Source: Hallerella succinigenes | Lineage (GTDB): Bacteria > Fibrobacterota > Fibrobacteria > Fibrobacterales > Fibrobacteraceae | Length of the DNA: 64,000 bases | Assembly (NCBI RefSeq): GCF_002797675.1 | Contig: NZ_PGEX01000001.1 | Span: 2,790,001-2,854,000 of the forward strand | Direction: 5' to 3' | Shown: positions 34,219 to 42,563 of the stretch, in pieces | Position numbering within the stretch: position 1 is the stretch's first letter | Layout: every line of letters begins with the position of its first letter | Program-made: the position numbers and the translations under genes | Notes under the pieces: generated by a model | The model's database searches: none | Told to the model about the DNA's origin: nothing | What the model saw: only the letters and a program-made list of their open reading frames with translations

Positions 34219-34632
34219 ATGGTTACCGCTTGTTCCTATATTCTAATCGTTGCGTCTGTTATCGTTTTCGGATACAGCCTTTCGCTGTTGCTCGATAACT
34301 TTGGAGCGATGCAAAAGAAGGTCGCGGATTATCGGGAAATGCTTTCGGAATTCGATGAACCGCTCGGCAATACGCGGTGGGTGAATTCCATTCAGAACGT
34401 CTCCCTTTTGCTCGGTTATGTTTCGGCGGCTTACTTTGCCGGTTTTGCGTATTGGGTACTTTCGTTGGTTACACTCAAGTTCACCCTGTCGTGCCTGCTT
34501 TCCGATCGATTCCACTGCTTGATTTTGAATAACCAGAAAACGGTTTCTAAAAGCATTTACCGGTGGCACAAGTTGGACGCTTTGTCGAATGTTTTGATCT
34601 GTTTCTTTATGCTCCTTGCGATGGTCCTATGA
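34219..34632 (+). CDS. Membrane protein of unknown function
   Basis: 137 residues with an N-terminal helix (YILIVASVIVFGYSLSLLL), a polar stretch (about 27-55) and three further hydrophobic segments, so probably four transmembrane helices. No family recognised. It starts directly after a TATATT box and its stop overlaps the next start as ATGA, placing it first in a tight run: membrane protein, outer-membrane-like protein, nadD, pseudouridine synthase. Confidence 0.65.
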   Translation: MVTACSYILIVASVIVFGYSLSLLLDNFGAMQKKVADYREMLSEFDEPLGNTRWVNSIQNVSLLLGYVSAAYFAGFAYWVLSLVTLKFTLSCLLSDRFHCLILNNQKTVSKSIYRWHKLDALSNVLICFFMLLAMVL

Positions 34633-35165
34633 AACAGATTTTCTGCATCCTCGCCCTTTTGTTTGTGACTTCCGCATTTGCGCAGAAGTTGCCGTTTGTG
34701 GTCGGTGCTGTGGCAGAAACGGGCTATGGCATTTTGAGCGACGGTACGGATGGGGCGGGCCTAAACCGGATGACGCCTTTTATCGGGGCGTGGATCAACG
34801 AAATCGGTTATTGCCGTTTGGGTTATGGCTTGTACAATTATTCGCGGACGGATGCGGACGGGGAACATCTTTCGGTCAAGTCTCGCGCGTTTAATGTGAC
34901 TCTTGGAGCTTCTCTCGGCGGGCCAGGCAGACCTTATTTGATAGGTTCGTTTTCAAGAGCGAAACAGCTTGCCAATATAGGGGATGTGACTTGGAATGAA
35001 TGGGGCGTTGGTGGAGGTGCGACCTTCCAAATGTTACCGACGGCGGCGATTGTCACCGAACTCGAGTATCGTTGGATCCGTTCGCATTACGATCCGGTAA
35101 AGGAACTGCGTGTGGGCGGTACCCGGCTCCAATTCAATGTTGGTTTTGTTGTCTATGTCTACTAA
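34629..35165 (+). CDS. Probable outer-membrane beta-barrel protein
   Basis: 178 residues. Signal peptide MKQIFCILALLFVTSAFAQ, then alternating polar/hydrophobic strands rich in Gly and aromatic residues (GYGLYNYSRT, GVGGGATFQM) and a final strand ending in a tyrosine (FNVGFVVYVY) with C-terminal aromatic, as in beta-barrels. About eight strands would fit an OmpW/OmpA-sized barrel. The role is unknown. It overlaps the preceding gene by 4 nt and nadD by 11 nt. Confidence 0.65.
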   Translation: MKQIFCILALLFVTSAFAQKLPFVVGAVAETGYGILSDGTDGAGLNRMTPFIGAWINEIGYCRLGYGLYNYSRTDADGEHLSVKSRAFNVTLGASLGGPGRPYLIGSFSRAKQLANIGDVTWNEWGVGGGATFQMLPTAAIVTELEYRWIRSHYDPVKELRVGGTRLQFNVGFVVYVY

Positions 35166-35790
35166 AACGGTTGCGATTTTCGGTGGTGCCTTTGATCCGA
35201 TTCATCAGGATCATGTTCGCCTCGCGAAGCTTTGTCTCGATATTCGACTTTGTGATGAACTCTGGTTTATTCCGAGCCCGGACCGCTGGGATAAGAAACT
35301 TTTTGCGTCGGCGGAAGACCGCTTGAACATGCTGGATCTGGTGATCGGGGACGATTCCCGGATTGCGGTTTCCGAAATGGAATTGCAGATGGAGGATTAC
35401 CGCGGCTCTTACGTCACCATGAGCACGCTCCGAGAAAAATACCCGGACTTGAATTTTAGACTTCTCGTCGGTGCTGACAGCTACGTCGGCATTCCGCATT
35501 GGCGCGACCCGCTGCATTTTTACGGCACCGAATTCAACGGTCCGCGGCTCTTGAAAGAATTCGAACTGATCGTCTTCGAGCGCCGCGGAATCCCTATGCC
35601 CGATCCGCAGGAACACAAGGCGAAAGGCTATGCCGATATCTTTCTTGTCGGAAAGGAACAGGGCTTTGACGGCAAGTTTGCAAGCAGCGACATCCGCAAG
35701 GAACTTTTCTTCGGCTCGGGAAAGAACCCCGAAGGCCTCGATTCGAAAGTCTTTGAATACATTCGAAAGAACCATCTTTACCGCTTATGA
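35155..35790 (+). CDS. nadD: Nicotinate-nucleotide adenylyltransferase
   Basis: 211 residues of nucleotidyltransferase alpha/beta phosphodiesterase fold. GGAFDPIHQDHV carries the HxGH-like motif, with Asp in place of the usual Gly (HQDH), and FASSDIRKELF is the ISSTxxR-type motif that binds ATP phosphates. It joins nicotinate mononucleotide to AMP, the second-last step of NAD synthesis. Length is normal. The start ATG 35155 lies inside the end of the previous gene, and its end overlaps the pseudouridine synthase by 4 nt. A related pantetheine-phosphate adenylyltransferase is less likely because of length and motif. Confidence 0.85.
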   Translation: MSTKTVAIFGGAFDPIHQDHVRLAKLCLDIRLCDELWFIPSPDRWDKKLFASAEDRLNMLDLVIGDDSRIAVSEMELQMEDYRGSYVTMSTLREKYPDLNFRLLVGADSYVGIPHWRDPLHFYGTEFNGPRLLKEFELIVFERRGIPMPDPQEHKAKGYADIFLVGKEQGFDGKFASSDIRKELFFGSGKNPEGLDSKVFEYIRKNHLYRL

Positions 35791-36809
35791 GCAGCGTCCC
35801 GCAGACGATGTACTTTGAAAGCGTTGTTCGAAACGAACAGCGGGGCATGACTCTTGCCGATGAACTTTCTGTCCGCTTCACGTACCATTCTAAAGAGGAA
35901 TGGCTGTCGAAGATCGAACAGGGCCTTGTGACATTGAACGGAGTCGTGGCGACTCCCGAAATGATTGTGATGCCCAAAGACAAGGTCGTTTACCGTGTCG
36001 ACAATTACACAGAACCGGAAGTGCCGACAGATTTTGAAACGCTTTACGAAGACGATGATTTTTTGATCGTTTCCAAGCCTGCGGGAATCCCGGTGCATCA
36101 CACGGGGCACATTTTTTACAACACGTTCACCGGCGTGATCCGCCGCGCGTTCAAGAATGAAGAGCTTTCCCCAATGCATCGTCTAGACCGAGATACGGGC
36201 GGCATTATGATTTTTGCGAAGGACAAGGATACGGCGAAACGCTTTGAAAAATCCCTCGACTTGATTCTTCTTCGCAAGGTTTACCTGGCGGTTGTCCGCG
36301 GGGAATTCCCGGAAGGCGAAATCCTTTGTGAAGAACCTCTTCGTGAAGACCCGAACCATTTCATCCGTATTAAGATGTTTCCGTTTGCAAACGGCAAGCC
36401 TTGCAAGACCGTATTTCACAGGGTTGCCGTTTTCCATGAAAAGATCGGCGATATCGAAGCGCCGTTTTCGCTTGTCGAAGCGGAACTCTTTACCGGACGC
36501 AAGCATCAGATCCGGGCGCATCTTTCGCATTTAGGCTATCCCGTCGTCGGCGATAAACTCTATTCCTTTGACGGGGATTATTACAAGAAGCTCGTCAGCG
36601 GAAATGGACCTTTGACGGAAGAAGATTTTCAAAAGCTCGGGGCAAAAACGCAGATGCTCTTTGCGTACCGTGCACAGATCCGGATTCCGGGAAAGGAACC
36701 TCACTGGTTTATTTCACACAAATTTACTTCGGAGATGGAGGCTGTAATTCAACGCCTCCCGCAGCCCTTACCCGACGCTTCAACTCTTGATTCAGAGGCC
36801 AGTAGATAG
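35787..36809 (+). CDS. RluA-family pseudouridine synthase
   Basis: 340 residues. An N-terminal S4-like RNA-binding region (about 15-75) precedes the RluA/RluD catalytic domain with HRLDRDTGGIMIFAK, which holds the catalytic aspartate, and FTGRKHQIRAHLSHLGYPVVGD. It converts one or more uridines in rRNA or tRNA to pseudouridine; RluC/RluD cannot be separated by eye. It begins with an ATGA overlap on nadD. Its last 86 bp overlap, in antisense, the end of the membrane-protein gene at 36724-37512. Confidence 0.88.
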   Translation: MSSVPQTMYFESVVRNEQRGMTLADELSVRFTYHSKEEWLSKIEQGLVTLNGVVATPEMIVMPKDKVVYRVDNYTEPEVPTDFETLYEDDDFLIVSKPAGIPVHHTGHIFYNTFTGVIRRAFKNEELSPMHRLDRDTGGIMIFAKDKDTAKRFEKSLDLILLRKVYLAVVRGEFPEGEILCEEPLREDPNHFIRIKMFPFANGKPCKTVFHRVAVFHEKIGDIEAPFSLVEAELFTGRKHQIRAHLSHLGYPVVGDKLYSFDGDYYKKLVSGNGPLTEEDFQKLGAKTQMLFAYRAQIRIPGKEPHWFISHKFTSEMEAVIQRLPQPLPDASTLDSEASR

Positions 36810-37512
36810 CGGCAAAAAGAACGTATCCGCAAAGCAATACAATCCAATGGTTCCAGCCGAGACGCGTTTCGATGAAATGCATTTCGACGAACATGAACGG
36901 AGCCGCGATCAAAAAAAGCGGAAGCTGTCTGCACTGATCGCCTAAGGAATGACGGCTCTCGTAGCTTACGATGGAATTCATCATGGGGAAGCTTGTGCAG
37001 AATCCTCCCATCCAATTTTTAATCAGCATCAGTCCGCTCACGACAAAGGCGATTGCCGGCGCTTTGATGTAAACCGGGAGCGGCGTCTTGTAACGGACGC
37101 CCGGCTTGTACGTCTGCGTCTGGAAAAGTATGATGCCGAGAATACAGTCGAAAATGCATACACCGATAAAGAAGGCTTCGCTGTCGGGAACGCGCGGCAT
37201 TAAAAAGGTGCCGAGGCAAACGAAAAAGGCGAGCCCTGCGATAATGCTTAAAACGATTGGAACCTTGGCCTTGTAATGCAGGATCCGCACGATGTGCACA
37301 TACAAAAGGCACATGAAGCCCGAGATAGCATTGGACGCTCCCATCGGAAGTCCGACTGCGATATAGGCGAATCCGCAGGGAATGGGAATCGTCGCCGTTA
37401 CCGCTTTCAGTTGCGGGTCCTTCAAATAGGCGCTGATCGTGCCGAGGGCCGAGACGATAATCACGAGCAGCCAATCATAAAAGGCGAAGTGGAAGTTCAA
37501 GGATTCGAGCAT
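36724..37512 (-). CDS. Polytopic membrane protein, unknown
   Basis: About 262 residues from ATG 37512 (MLESLNFHFAFYDWLLVIIV), with about eight hydrophobic helices and short loops, ending in a Pro-rich tail. A longer frame exists upstream but a TACATT box at 37523-37528, 10 nt before this ATG, favours it. No clear family; the pattern suggests a small prenyltransferase- or YwiC-like integral protein, but no catalytic motif is seen. Convergent with the pseudouridine synthase with an 86-bp overlap that is fixed by the two stop codons. Confidence 0.65.
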   Translation of the reverse strand: MLESLNFHFAFYDWLLVIIVSALGTISAYLKDPQLKAVTATIPIPCGFAYIAVGLPMGASNAISGFMCLLYVHIVRILHYKAKVPIVLSIIAGLAFFVCLGTFLMPRVPDSEAFFIGVCIFDCILGIILFQTQTYKPGVRYKTPLPVYIKAPAIAFVVSGLMLIKNWMGGFCTSFPMMNSIVSYESRHSLGDQCRQLPLFLIAAPFMFVEMHFIETRLGWNHWIVLLCGYVLFAAIYWPLNQELKRRVRAAGGVELQPPSPK

Positions 37513-37522
37513 TTTGAGCTCA

Positions 37523-37528
37523 AATGTA
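37523..37528 (-). promoter_or_regulatory. -10-like box TACATT for the membrane protein gene
   Basis: Read leftward, GCTACATTTGAGC ends 10 nt before ATG 37512. Same family as the TATATT boxes. Confidence 0.4.
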
Positions 37529-37751
37529 GCAAATACAGGAAAAAAGTCTTTTTTTACCCTTTTTTGGCCCCGGTTCGCCATTTCGGAGTGCTCACAAAAA
37601 TGTTTTTTACTATGTTTGACTTCACGTACTTGCATTTTATCTTGGTCCTGCACCAGTTGTCGCCAATTCCACTGGGTGCTTGCAGGGAACTCGGATATAA
37701 ACATGTAATAGTTACGTGCATTCACAATCAAAACAAAAGGAATGGACTACA

Positions 37752-38024
37752 ATGGCTACCATTACGCAAGAAAAGATCAAGGAACTCACCTCCAAGTTTG
37801 GTGCAAATGAAAACGACACTGGTAACGTCCGCGTTCAGATTGCAATTCTCACCGAACGCATCAAGAATTTGACCGAACATGCTAAGACCCACAAGAAGGA
37901 TCATCACTCTCTTCGCGGTCTTTCCCAGATGGTTGCTCAGCGTAAGACCCTTGTTAAGTACCTCTCCAACAAGGACATCAACGCCGCTCGTCAGTTGATC
38001 AAGGATCTCGGACTCCGCGGTTAA
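37752..38024 (+). CDS. rpsO: 30S ribosomal protein S15
   Basis: 90 residues, the normal length, with the S15 core HKKDHHSLRGLSQMVAQRKT and LVKYLSNKD near the C-terminus. It binds 16S rRNA in the platform. The start is ATG 37752 after AAAAGGA. It is 16 bp ahead of pnp, the conserved rpsO-pnp order; the leader may carry autoregulation but no specific fold is evident. Confidence 0.96.
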   Translation: MATITQEKIKELTSKFGANENDTGNVRVQIAILTERIKNLTEHAKTHKKDHHSLRGLSQMVAQRKTLVKYLSNKDINAARQLIKDLGLRG

Positions 38025-38040
38025 TCTTTAAGGAAAGCTT

Positions 38041-40248
38041 ATGGAATATAAGATGCTCGCGGCTAAGGAAATGAAGACGCAGCTCCCGGATGGGACTGAA
38101 GTCGTCTTCGAAACCGGCCGCCTCGCCAAGCAGGCTTCGGGCTCTGCCGTCGTCAAGATCGGCGACGCGTTCTTGCTCGCTACGGTCTGCTTTGGCCCTG
38201 AAAAGGAAGGGGATTTCTTCCCTCTGACCGTCGAATATCGCGAAAAGGCCTACGCTGCTGGTCGCCTCCCGGGCGGTTACAACAAGCGTGAAGCCGGTCG
38301 TCCGAGCGACGATGAAATTCTCTCCGCTCGTATCATCGACCGTCCGATTCGCCCGATGTTCCCGGACAACTTCACCCGCGAAGTGCAGGTGATCGTTAAC
38401 GTTCTTTCCGCTGACAAGAAGTTTGCTCCGGACGTCTTCGGCGTTTCCGCAGCTTCTCTCGCGATCGGCCTCTCCGAACTCCCGTTCGAAGAACAGGTTG
38501 CAGCTGTCCGCGTCGCCGTGATCGGTGATGAATATATCGTCAATCCGTCTTATGAACAGGTTTCTGTCGCCGATCTGGACCTCGTGGTCGCCGGTACCGA
38601 AAATTCGGTCTGCATGGTGGAAGGCGGAGCTTACGAAGTTTCTGAAGACACGATGATCAAGGCCATCACGACAGGTCATGAAGCGATCAAGGTTCTTTGC
38701 AAGGCTCAGGCTGAACTCGTCGCTCAGTTCGCCAAGCAGAAGATGGTCCTCACCCCGAAGAACAAGGGTGAAGTTTACGAAAAGCTCGAAGCGACAGTCA
38801 AGGAAGTCATTTTCGACGAATTGAACGAAGCTCTCCATGCCAACATGGTGAAGACTCAGCTCTATCCGAAGATGGCGGAACTCTCGGACAAGGTTTGCGC
38901 AGACCCGAAGATTCTCGCGATCATCGGCGAAGGCGACGAACAGGATCCGGCTCTCCTCGCAGACGCAAAGGCTATCTTCTCGGAACTCGAACGCTCCACG
39001 ATGCGTACAATGATCTTGAACGAAGGTCGTCGTATCGATGGCCGTAAGACCACCGAAGTCCGTCCGATTGAAATTCAGCTCGGCGTTCTTCCGAGTGCTC
39101 ACGGTTCGGGCGTGTTCCAGCGTGGCGAAACCCAGGCTCTCGTGACCTGCACTCTCGGCACCAAGGCCGACGAACAGCGTTACGAAACGCTCCAGGGCGA
39201 AGGCTCCAAGAGCTACATGCTCCATTACAACTTCCCGCCGTTCTGCGTGGGTGAATGCAAGAAGCTCGGTATGTCCCGCCGCGAAATCGGTCACGGTCAC
39301 CTGGCTGAACGTTCCCTCAAGGCTGTGCTTCCGGTGACGGAAGACTTCCCGTACACGATCCGCATCGTGTCTGAAATTCTTGAATCCAACGGCTCCTCTT
39401 CGATGGCTTCCGTCTGTGGCGGTACGCTTTCCTTGATGGACGCTGGTGTTCCTATCAAGGCACCGGTGGCTGGCGTTGCTATGGGTCTCATTTCTGAAAC
39501 CGGCCACGCTGACGACGAAAAAATCAAGATCTTGACCGACATTACGGGTACGGAAGATCACCTTGGCGATATGGACTTCAAGGTCACGGGTACCGAGGAA
39601 GGTATCACCGCGTTCCAGATGGACATCAAGATCAAGGGTATCACTCCGGAACTCATGCGCAAGGCTTTGGATCAGGCTCGTGAAGGCCGTCTACATATCT
39701 TGAGCAAGATCAAGGAAGCTATCCCGGCTCCGCGCGACCACTTGTCTCCGAAGGCTCCGACGATGCTCAAGATGCGCATCCCGACCTCCAAGATCCGTGA
39801 CGTGATCGGCTCCGGTGGCGCTGTGATCAAGGGCATGCAGGCTCAGACCGGCTGCCAGATCAACATCGATGAATCCGGCATGATCGACATCGCTGCTCCG
39901 AACGCTAAGGCTGGTGCAGTCTGCCGTCGCATGATCGAAGAACTCACTGCAGAACCGGAACCGGGCCGCATTTATAAGGGCAAGGTCAAGACGATTCAGC
40001 CGTTTGGCGCATTCGTCGAAATCCTCCCGGGCCGTGACGGTCTCGTGCACATCTCCGAACTCGCCGACTACCGTGTCGAAAAGGTCGAAGACATCGTGCA
40101 TGTCGGTGACGAAGTCACCGTCCTCTGCTTGGGCGTCGATCCGAAGGGCAAGGTGAAGCTTTCGATTAAGGCTTTGCAGCACAAGGATCAGCCGGCAGCT
40201 GAACAGGCTCAGGGCGAAGCTCCTGTTGCTGAACAGCCGCAAGCTTAA
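38041..40248 (+). CDS. pnp: Polyribonucleotide nucleotidyltransferase (PNPase)
   Basis: 735 residues: two RNase PH-like domains (about 5-230 and 320-555) joined by a helical linker, then KH (MRIPTSKIRDVIGSGGAVIK) and S1 (GRIYKGKVKTIQPFGAFVEI) RNA-binding domains and an Ala/Gln-rich tail. The catalytic second domain has GVFQRGETQALV and the metal-binding region SSMASVCGGTLSLMDAGVP. It degrades RNA 3' to 5' with phosphate. AAGGAAAG before the ATG is the ribosome site. A terminator follows. Confidence 0.96.
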   Translation: MEYKMLAAKEMKTQLPDGTEVVFETGRLAKQASGSAVVKIGDAFLLATVCFGPEKEGDFFPLTVEYREKAYAAGRLPGGYNKREAGRPSDDEILSARIIDRPIRPMFPDNFTREVQVIVNVLSADKKFAPDVFGVSAASLAIGLSELPFEEQVAAVRVAVIGDEYIVNPSYEQVSVADLDLVVAGTENSVCMVEGGAYEVSEDTMIKAITTGHEAIKVLCKAQAELVAQFAKQKMVLTPKNKGEVYEKLEATVKEVIFDELNEALHANMVKTQLYPKMAELSDKVCADPKILAIIGEGDEQDPALLADAKAIFSELERSTMRTMILNEGRRIDGRKTTEVRPIEIQLGVLPSAHGSGVFQRGETQALVTCTLGTKADEQRYETLQGEGSKSYMLHYNFPPFCVGECKKLGMSRREIGHGHLAERSLKAVLPVTEDFPYTIRIVSEILESNGSSSMASVCGGTLSLMDAGVPIKAPVAGVAMGLISETGHADDEKIKILTDITGTEDHLGDMDFKVTGTEEGITAFQMDIKIKGITPELMRKALDQAREGRLHILSKIKEAIPAPRDHLSPKAPTMLKMRIPTSKIRDVIGSGGAVIKGMQAQTGCQINIDESGMIDIAAPNAKAGAVCRRMIEELTAEPEPGRIYKGKVKTIQPFGAFVEILPGRDGLVHISELADYRVEKVEDIVHVGDEVTVLCLGVDPKGKVKLSIKALQHKDQPAAEQAQGEAPVAEQPQA

Positions 40249-40267
40249 TCCCATTTCGTAGAAATGA

Positions 40268-40298
40268 AAAGTCCCAGGTGAACGCCTGGGATTTTTTT
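40268..40298 (+). terminator. Intrinsic terminator after pnp
   Basis: TCCCAGG and CCTGGGA form a perfect stem around TGAACG, followed by seven T residues. Confidence 0.9.
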
Positions 40299-40383
40299 GC
40301 TTTAAAATTGATGGATCTTGACTTCTTTTTTCTAGATCGGTTCTTTCAGTTTTCGATTCGGCTTTTACCTTCTCTAAAACTTT

Positions 40384-41394
40384 TTACTTCAACATAAAAT
40401 CGCGGAGCGGCTTGTAATGTTCTCCGGTAAAGCCGAAGTCCATTTCCTTATAGCTCCACAGAGCGTGACCGATGCCGTATTTATCAAAGACCTGATGGAC
40501 ATCGCGGAACCATTTGACCGTTTCAAAAGCGTTCGCCAGTTCAATGACTCCGTATTCGCCACAGTACAGCGGAACGCCGTGTGCCGTGGCCGTTTCGACC
40601 GCTTCCTTCAAAAATTCTTCGAAGAATTCCGGTCCCATTTTTTTGCACTTTGCACGGAAAATGTTTTCGCCCATGTAACCGAGGGCCAGGGACTCCTTGC
40701 GGAAAAAATCCATGTCATCGGTATAAGGGATATCTCTATCGTTGTTCAACGCTTCGACCCAGTAAGCCTTTTGGTGCGTAAAGAGCAGAGGCTCGTACAG
40801 GTGGAAGGTGTAGATGATGTTCTTTGACGGAGGGGGAACAAGGTCCTTTACAAAAGAGGCGCTATTCCAGCAGACGCCGCCGTAAATAATCGGAGTTTCA
40901 GGAGCGTTCTTGCGAATAGTTTCGACCGCTTTCACTATCAGCTTGTTCCACGGATCGATAAATTCTAGGTTCGTCACTTCGTTCAAAAGTTCAAAGACGA
41001 CGTTTTCATCTTGCGAATAACGTTTGGAAACGCGGTCCCAAATGCCGAGGAAGCGTTCCTGAGCCTTGGCGTTGTTGAAAAGATTGTTCTTCTCTTGATT
41101 TCCGAAGTCGTTAAAGTCGTAGCCCGCCGTCTTGTGCAAGTCAAGAATGACGTTCAGACCGTGCTTTTTTCCCCAGGCGACGGCGTTGTCGAGATACTTG
41201 TAATTTTCTTCGAGAAGTTCGCCGTTATCCTTTTCGATGAGGTTGTAATCGAAGGGAATGCGCACATGGTCAAACTTCCAGTTTGCGATCTGCTGAAAGT
41301 CTTTTTCCGTGATGAAAGTTTCATAGCGTTCGAGCGTGTAATTGCACTGCGAAAGCCATCCACCGAGATTGATTCCTTTTTTGAGTGTCAACAT
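40384..41394 (-). CDS. GH5-family glycoside hydrolase without signal peptide
   Basis: 336 residues filling a single GH5 (beta/alpha)8 barrel. The acid/base Glu is in VFELLNEVTN and the nucleophile Glu in PLYCGEYGVI; HVRIPFDYN and YTFHLYEPLLFTH are further GH5 blocks. The N-terminus (MLTLKKGINLGGWLSQ) starts straight into the barrel, and no signal peptide, binding module or sorting tail is present. So it should act on imported oligosaccharides in the cytoplasm, for example cellodextrins or mannooligosaccharides, unless exported by an unusual route. It lies 14 bp after the cvfB-like gene on the same strand, so the two are probably cotranscribed. Confidence 0.85.
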   Translation of the reverse strand: MLTLKKGINLGGWLSQCNYTLERYETFITEKDFQQIANWKFDHVRIPFDYNLIEKDNGELLEENYKYLDNAVAWGKKHGLNVILDLHKTAGYDFNDFGNQEKNNLFNNAKAQERFLGIWDRVSKRYSQDENVVFELLNEVTNLEFIDPWNKLIVKAVETIRKNAPETPIIYGGVCWNSASFVKDLVPPPSKNIIYTFHLYEPLLFTHQKAYWVEALNNDRDIPYTDDMDFFRKESLALGYMGENIFRAKCKKMGPEFFEEFLKEAVETATAHGVPLYCGEYGVIELANAFETVKWFRDVHQVFDKYGIGHALWSYKEMDFGFTGEHYKPLRDFMLK

Positions 41395-41408
41395 GGGAAA
41401 CCTTTGGG

Positions 41409-42299
41409 TTAGCGGGAACGGAAGTTCTTTTTGGAAATGCGGCGCGGGTAACGACGCGGTTCCTTTTTCGGAGCGAGTCGAATGCCGTCGTTGAGGATCA
41501 AGATGCGTCCCTGACGGAAGAGTCCGCCGATGACCTTCTTGAAAGCTTTTTTGGAAAGACCGAATTCCTGCTGGATTTCTTCCGGCGAACTGCTGTCGGA
41601 GAACGGGAGACGTCCACCGGCCGCTTCGAGCTTTTTCATGATGCCGTCTGCGGCATCCATCGTCGCATGGTAGCCGACCGGTTTTAAGCTCAGAGAGATA
41701 CGTCCGTCTTCGCGGATGTTCTGAATGTAGCCTTCGCCACAGTCGCCGATTTCAAACGTATCGGTAATCGTGGAATCCAGATGCAAACGTCCCGAGTAGC
41801 GGTAGTTGACGAGGAAGTCCACGTAATCTTCTGCGACGTCGTACACGACGAGATCGACCTTCTGTGAAATGTGCAGGTCGCGCGTGTTGCGGTCGATAAA
41901 GGCTTTGATTTTTTCCGTCGCTACAATCCGTGCGGTACGTTCATCTTCCAGGATGTACACGACGCAACGGTCGCCCGGTTCCAAAACACCGAGCTGCTGC
42001 TTGTAAGGGAGGAAAAGATCTTTATCGAGACCCCAGTCGAGGAACGCGCCGATGTCATTCACATCTTTGACTTCGAGGACGGCAAATTCGCCGACAGTTG
42101 CGTAAGGCTTCTGGGTCGTCGCAATCGGACGGCCTTCGTTGTCGACGTAAATGAACACTTCCAGTTCGTCGCCTTCGCATAAATCGTTCGGAGCCTTGGA
42201 TCCCGGCAAAAGGACGCGTCCACCGCTTTCTACTTCCAGATAGAAACCTTGCGGTTTGATTTCTTCAACGCGGGCGTATTCAAACTGACCAATATGCAT
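41409..42299 (-). CDS. cvfB: CvfB-like S1 RNA-binding protein
   Basis: 296 residues matching the CvfB/YitL layout: N-terminal OB/S1-like segments (about 1-135), a further S1 domain with HISQKVDLVVYDVAEDYVDF-like strands (about 140-215) and a C-terminal winged helix (FGLSKKAFKKVIGGLFRQGR). A basic tail (RRYPRRISKKNFRSR) follows. The family binds RNA and affects gene expression in Firmicutes; the role here is unknown. AGAGG precedes the ATG. A 15-bp palindrome lies upstream at 42343-42357. Confidence 0.8.
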   Translation of the reverse strand: MHIGQFEYARVEEIKPQGFYLEVESGGRVLLPGSKAPNDLCEGDELEVFIYVDNEGRPIATTQKPYATVGEFAVLEVKDVNDIGAFLDWGLDKDLFLPYKQQLGVLEPGDRCVVYILEDERTARIVATEKIKAFIDRNTRDLHISQKVDLVVYDVAEDYVDFLVNYRYSGRLHLDSTITDTFEIGDCGEGYIQNIREDGRISLSLKPVGYHATMDAADGIMKKLEAAGGRLPFSDSSSPEEIQQEFGLSKKAFKKVIGGLFRQGRILILNDGIRLAPKKEPRRYPRRISKKNFRSR

Positions 42300-42342
42300 A
42301 ATAACCTCTATTCCAAAGGTAGAAATTTATAGGCAAGAAGAA

Positions 42343-42357
42343 ATTCCAAATTGGAAT
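42343..42357. promoter_or_regulatory. 15-bp palindrome ATTCCAAATTGGAAT, operator candidate
   Basis: A perfect inverted repeat (seven-base arms around one central base) 43 bp upstream of the cvfB-like start. It matches the site before the xylanase gene in 14 of 15 bases. Confidence 0.35.
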
Positions 42358-42415
42358 ATGTTGTTTTGGAAGATGCTTGAGAAGGATTTTTGTTGCAATC
42401 TCGAGAATATGGGTG

Positions 42416-42553
42416 TACTTTATAGATGTGACTGGAAAAGAGCTTCGGCGAAAGGTTCGCAGAAGGCAATGCCTTCGGGACTCGTAGATGTTTCCTTCCG
42501 TGGCTCCCGGTTTCTATAAAGCCTGCCTCGCTCGGGGCGGGCTTTATTGTTTT
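42416..42553 (+). ncRNA. Possible rightward small RNA between leftward genes
   Basis: TTGCAA (42393-42398) and TACTTT (42416-42421) are 17 bp apart and would start a transcript near 42429. It would run through small hairpins (CGAA/TTCG and GAAGGC/GCCTTC) to the strong hairpin at 42516-42547. No reading frame fits and both flanking genes point left. No SRP RNA, RNase P or tmRNA signature is seen. Speculative. Confidence 0.3.
42516..42553. terminator. Terminator hairpin beyond rph
   Basis: ATAAAGCCTGCC and GGCGGGCTTTAT make a 12-bp stem (one wobble) around TCGCTCGG. Rightward it is followed by TGTTTT; leftward it lies 17 bp past the rph stop and could end that operon. Confidence 0.7.
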
Positions 42554-42563
42554 AAAATTCCTG

